Shown one piece after another: positions 1 through 6,484 of a stretch of DNA of 61,038 nt. The position numbers and the translations under genes were made by a program. How positions within the stretch are numbered: position 1 is the stretch's first letter; each line of letters opens with the position of its first letter. The notes below the pieces were generated by a model, which was given only the letters and a program-made list of their open reading frames with translations, was not told where the DNA came from and made no database searches. The DNA is from a virus, in the IMG/VR virus record IMGVR_UViG_3300025168_017075, positions 1 to 61,038 of that record; one strand, written 5' to 3'.

Positions 1-124
1 GATGTTTGTAAGTGACTAGATTTAACAAACAAATTTTATCTGTTTAGAAAAATAGAACAAGCCTGTGGATGACTTGAGTTGGAAAGTATCTTGGACGCGG
101 GTTCGACTCCCGCCGTCTCCACCA
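1..124 (+). ncRNA. ssrA: tmRNA (ssrA), 3' portion only
   Basis: Seen: a T-arm (GCGGG at 97-101, loop TTCGACT, CCCGC at 109-113), then a 7-nt acceptor strand CGTCTCC, discriminator A and encoded CCA ending at 124. Upstream there is no D-arm or anticodon arm at tRNA spacing. Instead the segment AAGCCTGTGG followed by about 25 nt and GGACGCGGGTTCGACT (93-108) closely matches the 3' end of bacterial tmRNA, where AAGCATGTAG precedes the same T-arm. Small pairings before it (TTTGT/ACAAA, TGTT/AACA) fit the last pseudoknot. tmRNA with SmpB rescues stalled ribosomes and tags the nascent peptide. The 5' half and tag reading frame lie outside the window. A phage copy is uncommon. The first downstream gene begins 8 nt after the CCA. 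Confidence 0.88.
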
Positions 125-131
125 TTTTAAA

Positions 132-344
132 ATGAAAGAAAAGAAAAAACTCCGAAGAGGGATGAGAGTCAAGCTTAAGACTGGACAGACAGTTATTATC
201 TTGGATGATCCTCCCGCTATAATCGGAAATAAAAATACAAAGTTGCGTGGTGGCCCTATTATTTTAGAGGACTATGTTTATGTTATTTCTCCAGATTATC
301 CAAATAAAGTTTTGATGGAGAAGATAGATGACATTGATTATTGA
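132..344 (+). CDS. hypothetical 70-aa protein
   Basis: Small basic-to-acidic protein with a Lys/Arg-rich start followed by a beta-rich body (RVKLKTGQTVIILDD, then a Gly-Gly turn and a hydrophobic strand). This is the look of a small SH3- or OB-like barrel, but no family is recognised. The first ATG at 132 comes only 8 nt after the tmRNA 3' end and has no Shine-Dalgarno. The in-frame ATG at 162 has GAAGAGGG directly before it, but the spacing is too short, so the start is uncertain. The gene would be exposed at the 5' end of the transcript left by tmRNA 3' processing. The function is unknown. Confidence 0.6.
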   Translation: MKEKKKLRRGMRVKLKTGQTVIILDDPPAIIGNKNTKLRGGPIILEDYVYVISPDYPNKVLMEKIDDIDY

Positions 345-366
345 CTACTTATGGTGACAGGCTGGG

Positions 367-428
367 ATAGGTATGCTGGGGGGCTCTCCTTATTTTATGA
401 GGAATACCTATTTCAGTTCTGTCTTTTT
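367..428 (+). terminator. inverted repeat in the gap, possible weak terminator
   Basis: ATAGGTAT (367-374) and ATACCTAT (404-411) are perfect reverse complements. Inside the loop TCCT and AGGA can pair as well. A T-rich stretch (CTGTCTTTTT) follows about 8-17 nt later. It lies in the 112-nt gap between the genes at 132 and 457. The distance between hairpin and T-run is longer than in a typical intrinsic terminator, so it may instead be an RNA structure or processing site. Confidence 0.35.
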
Positions 429-456
429 AATACCTTAAGCACTATTTACTATCAGC

Positions 457-729
457 ATGACGAAATACATTGACATGGCAATGAAAATTGCTTCTCTTGC
501 AGTTATTCCGCTTCTCGGTTGGGTTATAAGCCTAGAAGTCGCTAATGCCGAAAGAGATTTTCAATTACAAGTGCTTTACAATAAAGTAGATAACCTTGAA
601 AAAGTCAATACAGCAGTTCAGGAGTACGCTGTTCGTCTCGGTCAAGTTGATCAGAAACTAGAGTCTATGGAAGACACAGTTGACGAGATACGGCAAGATA
701 TTAAAGATCTTCTCCGGAGAGAAGAGTAA
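457..729 (+). CDS. small membrane-anchored coiled-coil protein (i-spanin- or holin-like)
   Basis: A 90-aa protein with one hydrophobic helix near the N-terminus (about residues 9-26, IASLAVIPLLGWVISL). The rest is a heptad-patterned, highly charged helix (about 32-88) containing repeated Leu/Val at coiled-coil spacing. Similar small TM plus coiled-coil proteins are widespread in marine T4-like phages. The next gene overlaps it by one base (TAATG) and encodes an exported-looking protein. That pairing resembles i-spanin/o-spanin lysis genes, but no endolysin is in the window. No Shine-Dalgarno precedes the ATG; an ACTATTTAC motif lies 8-16 nt upstream. The lysis role is inference. Confidence 0.7.
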   Translation: MTKYIDMAMKIASLAVIPLLGWVISLEVANAERDFQLQVLYNKVDNLEKVNTAVQEYAVRLGQVDQKLESMEDTVDEIRQDIKDLLRREE

Positions 730-1100
730 TGAAGACGGAGCTGTTGATTACTGGTGCCATTATGCTCACCGCAATGGCAATCCCGTTAACCTGTACAACA
801 TCTCCTTCGCTAATGGAAGCATCAGCCGCGCAAGAAGCAATAGTTTCATCAGTTGATTCGCTAAAGACGGAAACAATGGATACTATAGACAAAGGTATTG
901 AGTTTGTTGGGGACATCGTGCTTCCCAGTGAAGAGCAAACGGATTGTGACGTTGTAATCGACTCTATGAGCGATAAATCTTCGAAGATTGACGAAGACAT
1001 ATCAGAAATAAAAAAAGATATAGAAGAACTTAAGAAAAGAAAGAAGAAAAAGAAAACAACACGAAAGAAAATAAAAAAGAAGAAAGTTGTTGACAAGTAA
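729..1100 (+). CDS. exported, possibly lipoprotein, with Lys-rich tail
   Basis: A 123-aa protein. Residues 4-20 form a hydrophobic signal-like segment ending in PLTC, with Cys22. This is not a canonical lipobox because Thr is at -1 and Leu at -2. The middle is acidic and helical. The last about 28 residues are almost all Lys/Arg. GGAGAG stands 10-15 nt before the ATG, and the start overlaps the preceding stop. The order (membrane coiled-coil protein, then a signal-bearing protein) suggests an o-spanin partner of the gene at 457. A nucleic-acid-binding protein with a basic tail is the alternative if the N-terminus is a membrane anchor rather than a signal. Confidence 0.6.
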   Translation: MKTELLITGAIMLTAMAIPLTCTTSPSLMEASAAQEAIVSSVDSLKTETMDTIDKGIEFVGDIVLPSEEQTDCDVVIDSMSDKSSKIDEDISEIKKDIEELKKRKKKKKTTRKKIKKKKVVDK

Positions 1101-1118
1101 GTTTTAAAGTGTTATATT
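1090..1118 (+). promoter_or_regulatory. sigma70-type promoter for the histone H1-like gene
   Basis: TTGACA at 1090-1095, then 17 nt, then TATATT at 1113-1118. This matches the consensus -35, spacing and nearly the -10. Predicted transcript start is near 1125, just before the ribosome site AAAGGAG (1124-1130). The -35 overlaps the end of the previous gene. Confidence 0.8.
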
Positions 1119-1136
1119 CTAAGAAAGGAGAAAGAA

Positions 1137-1316
1137 ATGAATCTTTTAGAAAAAATTAGAGAATTAGTTGCATCAACCGAAGAGGACCATGATAGGTTTT
1201 ATAGTAAGGGGAATGCAGCAGCAGGAACACGAGTTCGCAAGAATATGCAAGAGTTAAAATCTTTAGCACAAGAACTTCGCTTGGATGTTCAAGAAATTAA
1301 GAATTCAAACAAGTAA
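1137..1316 (+). CDS. histone H1-like (Hc1-type) small DNA-binding protein
   Basis: A 59-aa ORF. The core reads FYSKGNAAAGTRVRK (about residues 21-35) followed by MQELKSLAQELRLDVQEIK. This is the signature of the short bacterial histone H1/Hc1-like family, normally about 57-60 aa, so the protein looks complete. Members are small helical proteins thought to bind or organise DNA. They are common in Bacteroidota and also occur in some marine phages. Here it has its own strong promoter (1090-1118) and an excellent ribosome site AAAGGAG six nt before the ATG, suggesting strong, probably early, expression. A nucleoid-compacting or host-chromatin role is inference. Confidence 0.85.
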   Translation: MNLLEKIRELVASTEEDHDRFYSKGNAAAGTRVRKNMQELKSLAQELRLDVQEIKNSNK

Positions 1317-1330
1317 TTGACATTAATTAA

Positions 1331-1340
1331 ACTATTTATG
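1331..1340 (+). promoter_or_regulatory. ACTATTTAT motif, candidate late promoter
   Basis: ACTATTTATG lies 29 nt before the start of the membrane-protein gene at 1370. The same core occurs in other gaps of the window (1678, 50508, 56971). Its complement contains ATAAATA, the core of T4 late promoters. TTGACA also occurs at 1317-1322, but no -10 stands at the right distance. Confidence 0.45.
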
Positions 1341-1369
1341 GGTATGAACAAATCTGGGGGCAAAATGAA

Positions 1370-1549
1370 ATGTTCAGAAAGTTTAAGAAAGTCGGTGCAG
1401 TTTATCTAGCATTCGGCGCAGGAACTATTTTTGGTTCAATAATTGCTTCAATAGTAGGTACATTAATCTATCAAGTTGTCACAGGAAATGAAAACGCAAC
1501 AAAAATATTAAAAATTACAGAGTGTTTAGAAGAGAGGGCGGAAAAATAA
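1370..1549 (+). CDS. small membrane protein (59 aa)
   Basis: A 59-aa ORF. After a basic N-terminus (MFRKFKK) comes a Gly/Ala/Ile-rich hydrophobic segment (about residues 9-38, containing GAGTIFGSIIASIVGTLIY), then a short charged tail with one Cys. GGGGG lies 10-14 nt upstream of the ATG; an in-frame choice at the nearby ATG (1365) is not possible. A single, possibly bitopic, helix plus a charged tail would suit a holin or antiholin, but nothing in the sequence proves this. A strong terminator follows at 1639. Confidence 0.6.
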   Translation: MFRKFKKVGAVYLAFGAGTIFGSIIASIVGTLIYQVVTGNENATKILKITECLEERAEK

Positions 1550-1638
1550 CTACCCCCCTTAAATCCCTTCGGCTGGGATGAGCGAACCTAAAACCATTGG
1601 AACCTTAAAAAAGCCCTTTCCTCCTCTCTTCTATCTTT

Positions 1639-1673
1639 GAAAGCCATCGCTTTGTCGGTGGCTTTCTTCTTTG
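1639..1673 (+). terminator. Rho-independent terminator
   Basis: GAAAGCCA (1639-1646) pairs with TGGCTTTC (1659-1666) across a 12-nt middle that can pair further, and TTCTTTG follows. It closes the small-gene block before the PhoH gene. A smaller hairpin (ATCCC 1563-1567 / GGGAT 1575-1579) lies just after the previous stop without a T-run. Confidence 0.8.
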
Positions 1674-1677
1674 TGGG

Positions 1678-1687
1678 ACTATTTATT
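1678..1687 (+). promoter_or_regulatory. ACTATTTAT motif, candidate late promoter
   Basis: ACTATTTATT stands directly after the terminator and 33 nt before the PhoH gene, exactly where a new transcript must begin. No sigma70 -35/-10 pair is visible in this gap. Confidence 0.5.
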
Positions 1688-1720
1688 AGTAAGAGTCGAA
1701 GACTCACATAGGAAAAGTAA

Positions 1721-3076
1721 ATGAAAAAAATTTATGTTTTAGACACTAGTGTCTGCTTGTCTGATTCGAACTGCATCTTTGACTATGATAATAATGATGT
1801 TATTATCCCTCTCAAAGTATTGGAGGAGATCGATGGGCATAAGAAGAGGCAGGATGCTGTAGGCGTACAAGCAAGATCTGCAATAAGGTTGTTCGATGAG
1901 TTAAGAGAAAAAGGATCCTTACAAAAGGGCGTACGTCTTGGGAAAGGCAAAGGTATCCTTAAAGTTGCCTCTCATGGAGTTTCAGAGTTACCTGATGATT
2001 TGAATTGTGAGCATAACGATCACATTATTATATCTACTGCTCTCGCAGAAAAGAATTCTCAAGAAAAAAGAAAAGTAATTCTTGTTAGTCGCGACATTAA
2101 CATGAGAGTTATCGCTGACTCTATTGGTGTACTTTCAGAAGATTATGATAAAAATCAGGCAATAAGAAAAGAAAGCGATCTTTATTCTGGGTTTGCTAAA
2201 CATCTCGTAGATGAACAAATGGTAGATCAGTTCTACTCTGGGGAAAGCGTCTTTATTGATAAAGAAGAAAAAGTTGGGCTCTTGCCAAATCAGTTTATTA
2301 TGCTTGTCTCAAATACGAATGAAAAGAAGACTGCACTTTGCCGCTTCATGGGTTACATGTGGCCACTACAAAAGGTTCAGGAATACAAAAATGGGCTCTG
2401 GGGAGTTCGCGCCAGAAACAAAGAGCAATCATTTGCCCTTGACTTGTTAATGGATCCAGATGTTCAAATTGTATCTCTCATCGGTAAGGCAGGTTCGGGA
2501 AAGACTCTATTAGCTATCGCAGCGGGGTTAGAGCAAGTTGTAAGCAACAAGACGGTAATGAGTGCAGCCTTTGATAACAAAGGCTTCTCAGACGGCTTAT
2601 ACAGGCGTTTAATCGTATCTCGCCCAGTACAGCCTATGGGAAAAGACATTGGTTTCCTTCCGGGCACAATGGAAGACAAGATGAAACCTTGGTTGGCGCC
2701 AATCGAAGATAACTTAAAGTTCCTAACTGGTGATGACAACTCTACGCTAGAAATGTACATGGAAAAGGGCATCATTGAGATGGAGGCGCTTACTTACATA
2801 CGCGGCCGCTCAATCGCAAACTCATTTATTATTGTTGATGAGGCACAGAACCTTTCGCGCCACGAGGTAAAGACTATCCTCACAAGAGCCGGTGAGGGTA
2901 CAAAGATTGTCCTTACTGGTGATGTTGAGCAAATAGACAACATCTACATCAATGAGACCTCTACGGGCCTAGTACATGCAGTAGAAAGACTGAAGAAGTT
3001 CGATATCGCCGGCCATGTTACGCTACGCAAGGGCGAAAGATCTAAGCTAGCAACCGTCGCAGCAAAGAATTTATAA
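1721..3076 (+). CDS. phoH: PIN-PhoH ATPase
   Basis: A 451-aa protein with two domains. The N-terminal PIN nuclease domain spans about residues 1-140: it begins with the strand ending LDTS, where Asp8 is the first metal ligand, and has the second acidic cluster near NDHIIISTA and the SRDINMR region. The PhoH-type P-loop ATPase spans about 235-451: Walker A GKAGSGKT is near residue 255 and Walker B IIVDEAQN near 371, followed by TGDVEQID. This is the PhoH2/PhoL arrangement, which in bacteria couples RNA unwinding to cleavage. PhoH homologues are among the most frequent auxiliary genes of marine phages; the old link to phosphate starvation is not established for them. The start is supported by AGGAAA 5-10 nt upstream. 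Confidence 0.95.
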   Translation: MKKIYVLDTSVCLSDSNCIFDYDNNDVIIPLKVLEEIDGHKKRQDAVGVQARSAIRLFDELREKGSLQKGVRLGKGKGILKVASHGVSELPDDLNCEHNDHIIISTALAEKNSQEKRKVILVSRDINMRVIADSIGVLSEDYDKNQAIRKESDLYSGFAKHLVDEQMVDQFYSGESVFIDKEEKVGLLPNQFIMLVSNTNEKKTALCRFMGYMWPLQKVQEYKNGLWGVRARNKEQSFALDLLMDPDVQIVSLIGKAGSGKTLLAIAAGLEQVVSNKTVMSAAFDNKGFSDGLYRRLIVSRPVQPMGKDIGFLPGTMEDKMKPWLAPIEDNLKFLTGDDNSTLEMYMEKGIIEMEALTYIRGRSIANSFIIVDEAQNLSRHEVKTILTRAGEGTKIVLTGDVEQIDNIYINETSTGLVHAVERLKKFDIAGHVTLRKGERSKLATVAAKNL

Positions 3077-3084
3077 AATAATAC

Positions 3085-3113
3085 TTGACTTTAGTGTTAA
3101 TTTAGGTTATAAT
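3085..3113 (+). promoter_or_regulatory. sigma70-type promoter
   Basis: TTGACT at 3085-3090, 17 nt spacer, perfect TATAAT at 3108-3113. Predicted transcript start is near 3120. It sits in the short gap after the PhoH gene and would drive the genes from 3132 on. Confidence 0.85.
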
Positions 3114-3131
3114 TATATTATGGAGAATAAT

Positions 3132-3452
3132 ATGGAAGATCTTGGAAATAAAAGTCCCGAACTTGAAAAAGAGGTGGAAAAAGACACGCCGCTAAAAGAA
3201 TGGCTTGTAAATTATGTAGGTACAGAGTTTCAAAAGAATCTGGAAGAAGATAATAAGGAGTGGGATGGCTCTGTCACGGTAGAAATGATTGTAGAGATCG
3301 CTTCGAAAGAGTTTCCAGAATTTATGATGGCAATTGCAGAAGAGAATTGGATCAGGGGATATCATCAGGCCTTAGTTGACGTAAGAGAGGGAGAGAAGCT
3401 CTATAAAGAAGAGTTGAAAAAGCAAGAAGAAAAAAATGTCAACGAGGAATAG
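3132..3452 (+). CDS. hypothetical acidic protein
   Basis: A 106-aa, Glu/Lys-rich, mainly helical protein with an aromatic-containing middle (EWLVNYVGTEF, then FPEFMMAIAEENWIRGY) and a charged C-terminal helix. No family is recognised. An in-frame ATG at 3120 would add four residues but coincides with the predicted transcript start. GGAGAA (3122-3127) then serves as the ribosome site for the ATG at 3132, so 3132 is preferred. The next gene overlaps its end by 17 nt. It is likely an early-expressed accessory protein. Confidence 0.65.
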   Translation: MEDLGNKSPELEKEVEKDTPLKEWLVNYVGTEFQKNLEEDNKEWDGSVTVEMIVEIASKEFPEFMMAIAEENWIRGYHQALVDVREGEKLYKEELKKQEEKNVNEE

Positions 3453-4131
3453 AATAAAGGAAGCAATTGAGAGATCTGTCAAAAAGACGAAAGCACAGCA
3501 GAAAGAGTATCTACTTTTTGGAAGAATAATTGTTTATGTAAATGGAGAGTTGACCCAAGGCGTATCGATGGACGATACCATTAAAAGAGTAGAAGAAACA
3601 ATTCCGGCGCATCTAATGGACGAGATTGACTCTATATTCATTGGATACTTTGAAGAAAATGAAGAAAGAGCATTAGAAGCTCACTACGATTCGGGTGCCA
3701 TATACATATCAAACATGTTGGATAGAGATTTTGATTTTTTAGAAAATATAATTCATGAAGCATCTCATGCTGTAGAAAAACAGCATGGCCTACAAATATA
3801 TGGCGATAGAAAAATAGAAATTGAGTTTGCCGGCAAAAGAAAAAGACTTAAGAGTATTTTAAAAAATGAAGGCTTTAGCGTTGACGCTTACGATTTTATG
3901 AATACCGAATATAACGAAACGTTTGATAATTTTCTATATAAAGAGGTTGGGTATTCAAAGCTAGGTAGCGCTGTAATGGGCCTTTTTGTTTCTCCTTATG
4001 CCGCAACTTCCCTAGAAGAGTATTGGGCCGTTGGCTTTGAGGATTATTTTGTAGGCGATAGAGAGTACCTAAAAAAGATCAGCCCACAACTATTTAATAA
4101 AATTAAGGAGATTAAAGATGATATCGAATAA
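3436..4131 (+). CDS. putative zincin-type metallopeptidase
   Basis: A 231-aa protein. Residues near 104-112 read NIIHEASHAV, a textbook HExxH zinc site (His107, Glu108, His111). About 85 residues later SLEEYWAVGFEDYF supplies acidic residues suitable as the third ligand, and the spacing recalls ATLF-like/zincin peptidases. Upstream the strand pattern ending GAIYISN precedes the active-site helix as in many zincins. There is no signal peptide, so it should act in the host cytoplasm or in the particle. It lies in the group led by the promoter at 3085, which points to an early host-take-over or protein-processing role; the substrate is unknown. Ribosome binding is weak (AAGAAG-type). Confidence 0.65.
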   Translation: MSTRNRIKEAIERSVKKTKAQQKEYLLFGRIIVYVNGELTQGVSMDDTIKRVEETIPAHLMDEIDSIFIGYFEENEERALEAHYDSGAIYISNMLDRDFDFLENIIHEASHAVEKQHGLQIYGDRKIEIEFAGKRKRLKSILKNEGFSVDAYDFMNTEYNETFDNFLYKEVGYSKLGSAVMGLFVSPYAATSLEEYWAVGFEDYFVGDREYLKKISPQLFNKIKEIKDDIE

Positions 4132-4438
4132 CTGCAAAATTGAAGTCACAGAAGAGGGTGAGAATGTTTTAGTTAAAATTACATCTCCCATTTATGATCC
4201 CCTAAAGACCCCGCGTATAAGAGTTGGAGTACGCGATGTAGTGGATTATTTAAAAGATAAAGGCTATCCAGATGTAGAATGCATTAAGGGCGGTACCTTT
4301 AGCAATAGAAGAGCCACAGAAGAAAATTGGATTTTTTCAAAGAAAGCGCTTGACAAACCTGCTGAAAAGGTTATATTAAGTAAAGAGAAGAAAGCTGCGC
4401 CTAAAAATAAAAGTAAGGCAAAGAAAAAAGACAAGTAA
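4118..4438 (+). CDS. hypothetical protein with basic C-terminal tail
   Basis: A 106-aa protein. The first about 75 residues look like a small alpha/beta fold (strand VLVKITSPIYD, helix VRDVVDYLKDKGY). The last about 25 are almost entirely Lys/Ala, as seen in proteins that touch nucleic acid. AAGGAG stands 7-12 nt before the ATG, and the start overlaps the previous gene by 14 nt. A partial ACTATTTAA motif lies at 4089. The sigma70-type promoter for the next gene lies inside its 3' end. No family is recognised. Confidence 0.6.
   Translation: MISNNCKIEVTEEGENVLVKITSPIYDPLKTPRIRVGVRDVVDYLKDKGYPDVECIKGGTFSNRRATEENWIFSKKALDKPAEKVILSKEKKAAPKNKSKAKKKDK
4350..4377 (+). promoter_or_regulatory. sigma70-type promoter inside the 3' end of the preceding gene
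   Basis: TTGACA at 4350-4355, 16 nt, TATATT at 4372-4377. It lies 75 nt before the nuclease gene at 4452. It is the last clear sigma70 promoter I can see before the glycan island, so it may also feed that island. Confidence 0.65.
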
Positions 4439-4451
4439 GTAGAGGTGGGTA

Positions 4452-5225
4452 TTGTCACACATTTCCTTTTCGGAAATGAAGATTTGGAACGAATGTTCTT
4501 ATCGTCATAAATTAGAATATCTAGATGGCCTTCGGTCATTTATGGGTAATGAGTATACTGCGTTTGGCTCTGCCATTCATGATTTCTGTGAGAACATCTT
4601 GGTTAAAGAGATTAACGAAAACCACGAAGTGTATTTTACCAAGAAGTTTGAAGATAGAATTAAACCACTATTGAAAGACGAAGTTGATTTAGATGGCAAA
4701 CTATTGCGCCAAATGGAACTTCAAGGTTTTGACTTACTGCCAGAGATACTTCCGGGAGTTAACGATTATTTCGAGGACGGCTTCGAAGTACTCCAAACAG
4801 AAGAATCGCTATACGAGAATATGGAAGGCACTGACTATAAGTTCAAGGGCTTTATCGACCTCGTTGTAAAGACACCTGATGGAAAGATTCACATTATCGA
4901 CTGGAAGACCTGCTCTTGGGGCTGGAATAGGCAACGCCGTTCCGAGCCAATGACGACTTACCAGTTGACACTTTATAAAAACTTTTATGCCAAGAAGCAC
5001 GGCATCGATCCAAGCAAAATTGAGACACACTTTGCGCTCCTCAAGAGGACGGCAAAGAAAGGTAGCAAGGTAGAAATCTTCCGAGTTACCAGTGGCCCAA
5101 GGAAGACGACCAGTGCTATGGCACTATTAAACAGAGCAATACAAAACATAGAAAAAAAGACATCCATTAAAAATCGTCTTTCTTGCAAGTATTGTGCATT
5201 TTACAAAACGGAAAATTGTACATGA
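4452..5225 (+). CDS. PD-(D/E)XK nuclease, Cas4/RecB-like, with Cys cluster
   Basis: A 257-aa protein. The opening motif SFSEMKIWNECSYRHKL (about 4-20) and the FGSAIHDF segment are typical of the RecB/Cas4 nuclease family. The catalytic core is GFIDLVV (about 133-139, Asp) and IIDWKT (about 148-153, D and K). The C-terminus has CKYCAFYKTENC; with Cys15 this gives the four-Cys pattern that holds an iron-sulfur cluster in Cas4 and AddB. Family members are 5'-3' or single-strand exonucleases used in DNA processing. No CRISPR elements are nearby, so a recombination or host-DNA-degradation role is likely. The start codon is TTG at 4452 with GAGGTG upstream. Confidence 0.88.
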   Translation: MSHISFSEMKIWNECSYRHKLEYLDGLRSFMGNEYTAFGSAIHDFCENILVKEINENHEVYFTKKFEDRIKPLLKDEVDLDGKLLRQMELQGFDLLPEILPGVNDYFEDGFEVLQTEESLYENMEGTDYKFKGFIDLVVKTPDGKIHIIDWKTCSWGWNRQRRSEPMTTYQLTLYKNFYAKKHGIDPSKIETHFALLKRTAKKGSKVEIFRVTSGPRKTTSAMALLNRAIQNIEKKTSIKNRLSCKYCAFYKTENCT

Positions 5226-6484
5226 AAAAAACAAAGATATTCGTGATATCAGATCACCCGCTAGCGCCATCCGGTGTTGGTACGCAAACAAAGTATTTTA
5301 TTGATGCTTTACTGGAGACAGGCAAATATAAGTTTGTTTGTTTTGGTGGCGCCATGAAGCACGAAAGCTATGAACCAGTAAAAACAGAACAATGGGGCGA
5401 TGATCTTGTAATTATTCCTGTTGATGGATATGGAACACATGATAGTGTTAGGTCTTTAATCAGAACAGAGAATCCTGATATTTTGTGGTTTATGACAGAT
5501 CCAAGATTTTACGAATGGCTTTGGGACATTGAAAATGAAGTTAGGCCGCTAATGCCAATGATCTATTATCATGTATGGGACAATTTTCCTGCACCCATGT
5601 ATAACAAGAAATTTTATGAATCCAATGATGTTATCGCATGTATATCCAAATTAACACGGGATGTTGTAAAAGAGGTAGCCCCAGATGTGTGGAGTACATA
5701 TTTACCCCATGCAGTAAATGATAAAATTTTCCAAAAACGAACTAAAAAAGAGATCGATGGCTTTAAGAAAGAGCATTTCGAACACATGAAAGATAAAGTT
5801 ATTTTCTTTTGGAACAATAGAAATGCGCGTAGAAAACAAAGCGGTACTTTAGTATATTGGTTTAATGAGTTTGCAGAGCAAGTCGGTCCTGAAAATGTAT
5901 GTTTGATAATGCACACTGATCCAAAAGACCCCAATGGTCAAGATCTTAATGTTATTATGCAGTCAGTAGGTGCCTCGGATGGTAGAATAATGATTTCTCC
6001 AAATAAAGTTCCCTCTGAAGGTTTAGCGACGATATACAACATGGTCGATTGTACAATTAATATTTCAGATGCAGAAGGGTTTGGTTTAGCAACTCTCGAA
6101 TCCCTTGCTTGCGGAACTCCAATTATTGTTAATATGACTGGTGGCCTACAAGAGCAAGTAACAGACGGCGAGGAGTGGTTTGGAGTTGGTCTTGAGCCAG
6201 CGTCTAAATCTATTATAGGATCCCAGCAGGTTCCATATATTTTTGAAGACAGGCTAAATAAAGAAGACTTTATCAGCGCCCTTCATAAAATTTATAATAT
6301 GTCTCCAGAAGAAAGAGAAGAACTTGGAGAAAAGGGAAGGCAGCACGTCTTAAAGAACTATAATTTTGAAAACTTCAAGAAACAATGGAATGATTTGATT
6401 GAAGAAGTTGTTGAAAAATGCGGCTCTTGGGAAGAAAGAAAAGGTTATAAATCTTGGGACATCAAGGAGGTAGTTTCGAAATGA
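5222..6484 (+). CDS. glycosyltransferase, GT4-like (GT-B fold)
   Basis: A 420-aa protein. The N-terminal Rossmann half begins KIFVISDHPLAPSGVG, with the Gly-rich loop of GT4 enzymes. The C-terminal half has the donor-binding motif SDAEGFGLATLESLACGTP (about residues 280-298, the E-x7-E pair) and a final helix region NFENFKKQW. Such enzymes transfer a sugar from a nucleotide donor with retention. The ATG at 5222 overlaps the nuclease stop (ATGA), which is preferred over an upstream in-frame start. It is the first gene of the 19-kb carbohydrate island. Donor and acceptor are not deducible. Confidence 0.88.
   Translation: MKKTKIFVISDHPLAPSGVGTQTKYFIDALLETGKYKFVCFGGAMKHESYEPVKTEQWGDDLVIIPVDGYGTHDSVRSLIRTENPDILWFMTDPRFYEWLWDIENEVRPLMPMIYYHVWDNFPAPMYNKKFYESNDVIACISKLTRDVVKEVAPDVWSTYLPHAVNDKIFQKRTKKEIDGFKKEHFEHMKDKVIFFWNNRNARRKQSGTLVYWFNEFAEQVGPENVCLIMHTDPKDPNGQDLNVIMQSVGASDGRIMISPNKVPSEGLATIYNMVDCTINISDAEGFGLATLESLACGTPIIVNMTGGLQEQVTDGEEWFGVGLEPASKSIIGSQQVPYIFEDRLNKEDFISALHKIYNMSPEEREELGEKGRQHVLKNYNFENFKKQWNDLIEEVVEKCGSWEERKGYKSWDIKEVVSK

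Noticed and set aside
48-124. An ordinary tRNA ending in CCA
   Set aside because: No D-arm, anticodon arm or 5' acceptor strand at tRNA spacing; upstream sequence matches tmRNA instead.
351-473. A 40-codon frame in the first gap
   Set aside because: No ribosome site, low-quality composition, and it runs into the gene at 457.
701-1096. 131-codon frame on the - strand
   Set aside because: It is the complement of the Lys-rich gene at 729, giving Phe/Ser runs; no ribosome site.
1317-1348. Sigma70 promoter before the small membrane protein
   Set aside because: TTGACA is present, but the only -10-like hexamer (TATGAA) is 20 nt away; the ACTATTTAT motif fits better.
4452-5225. CRISPR-associated Cas4
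   Set aside because: No array or other cas gene in the window; phages often carry such nucleases alone.
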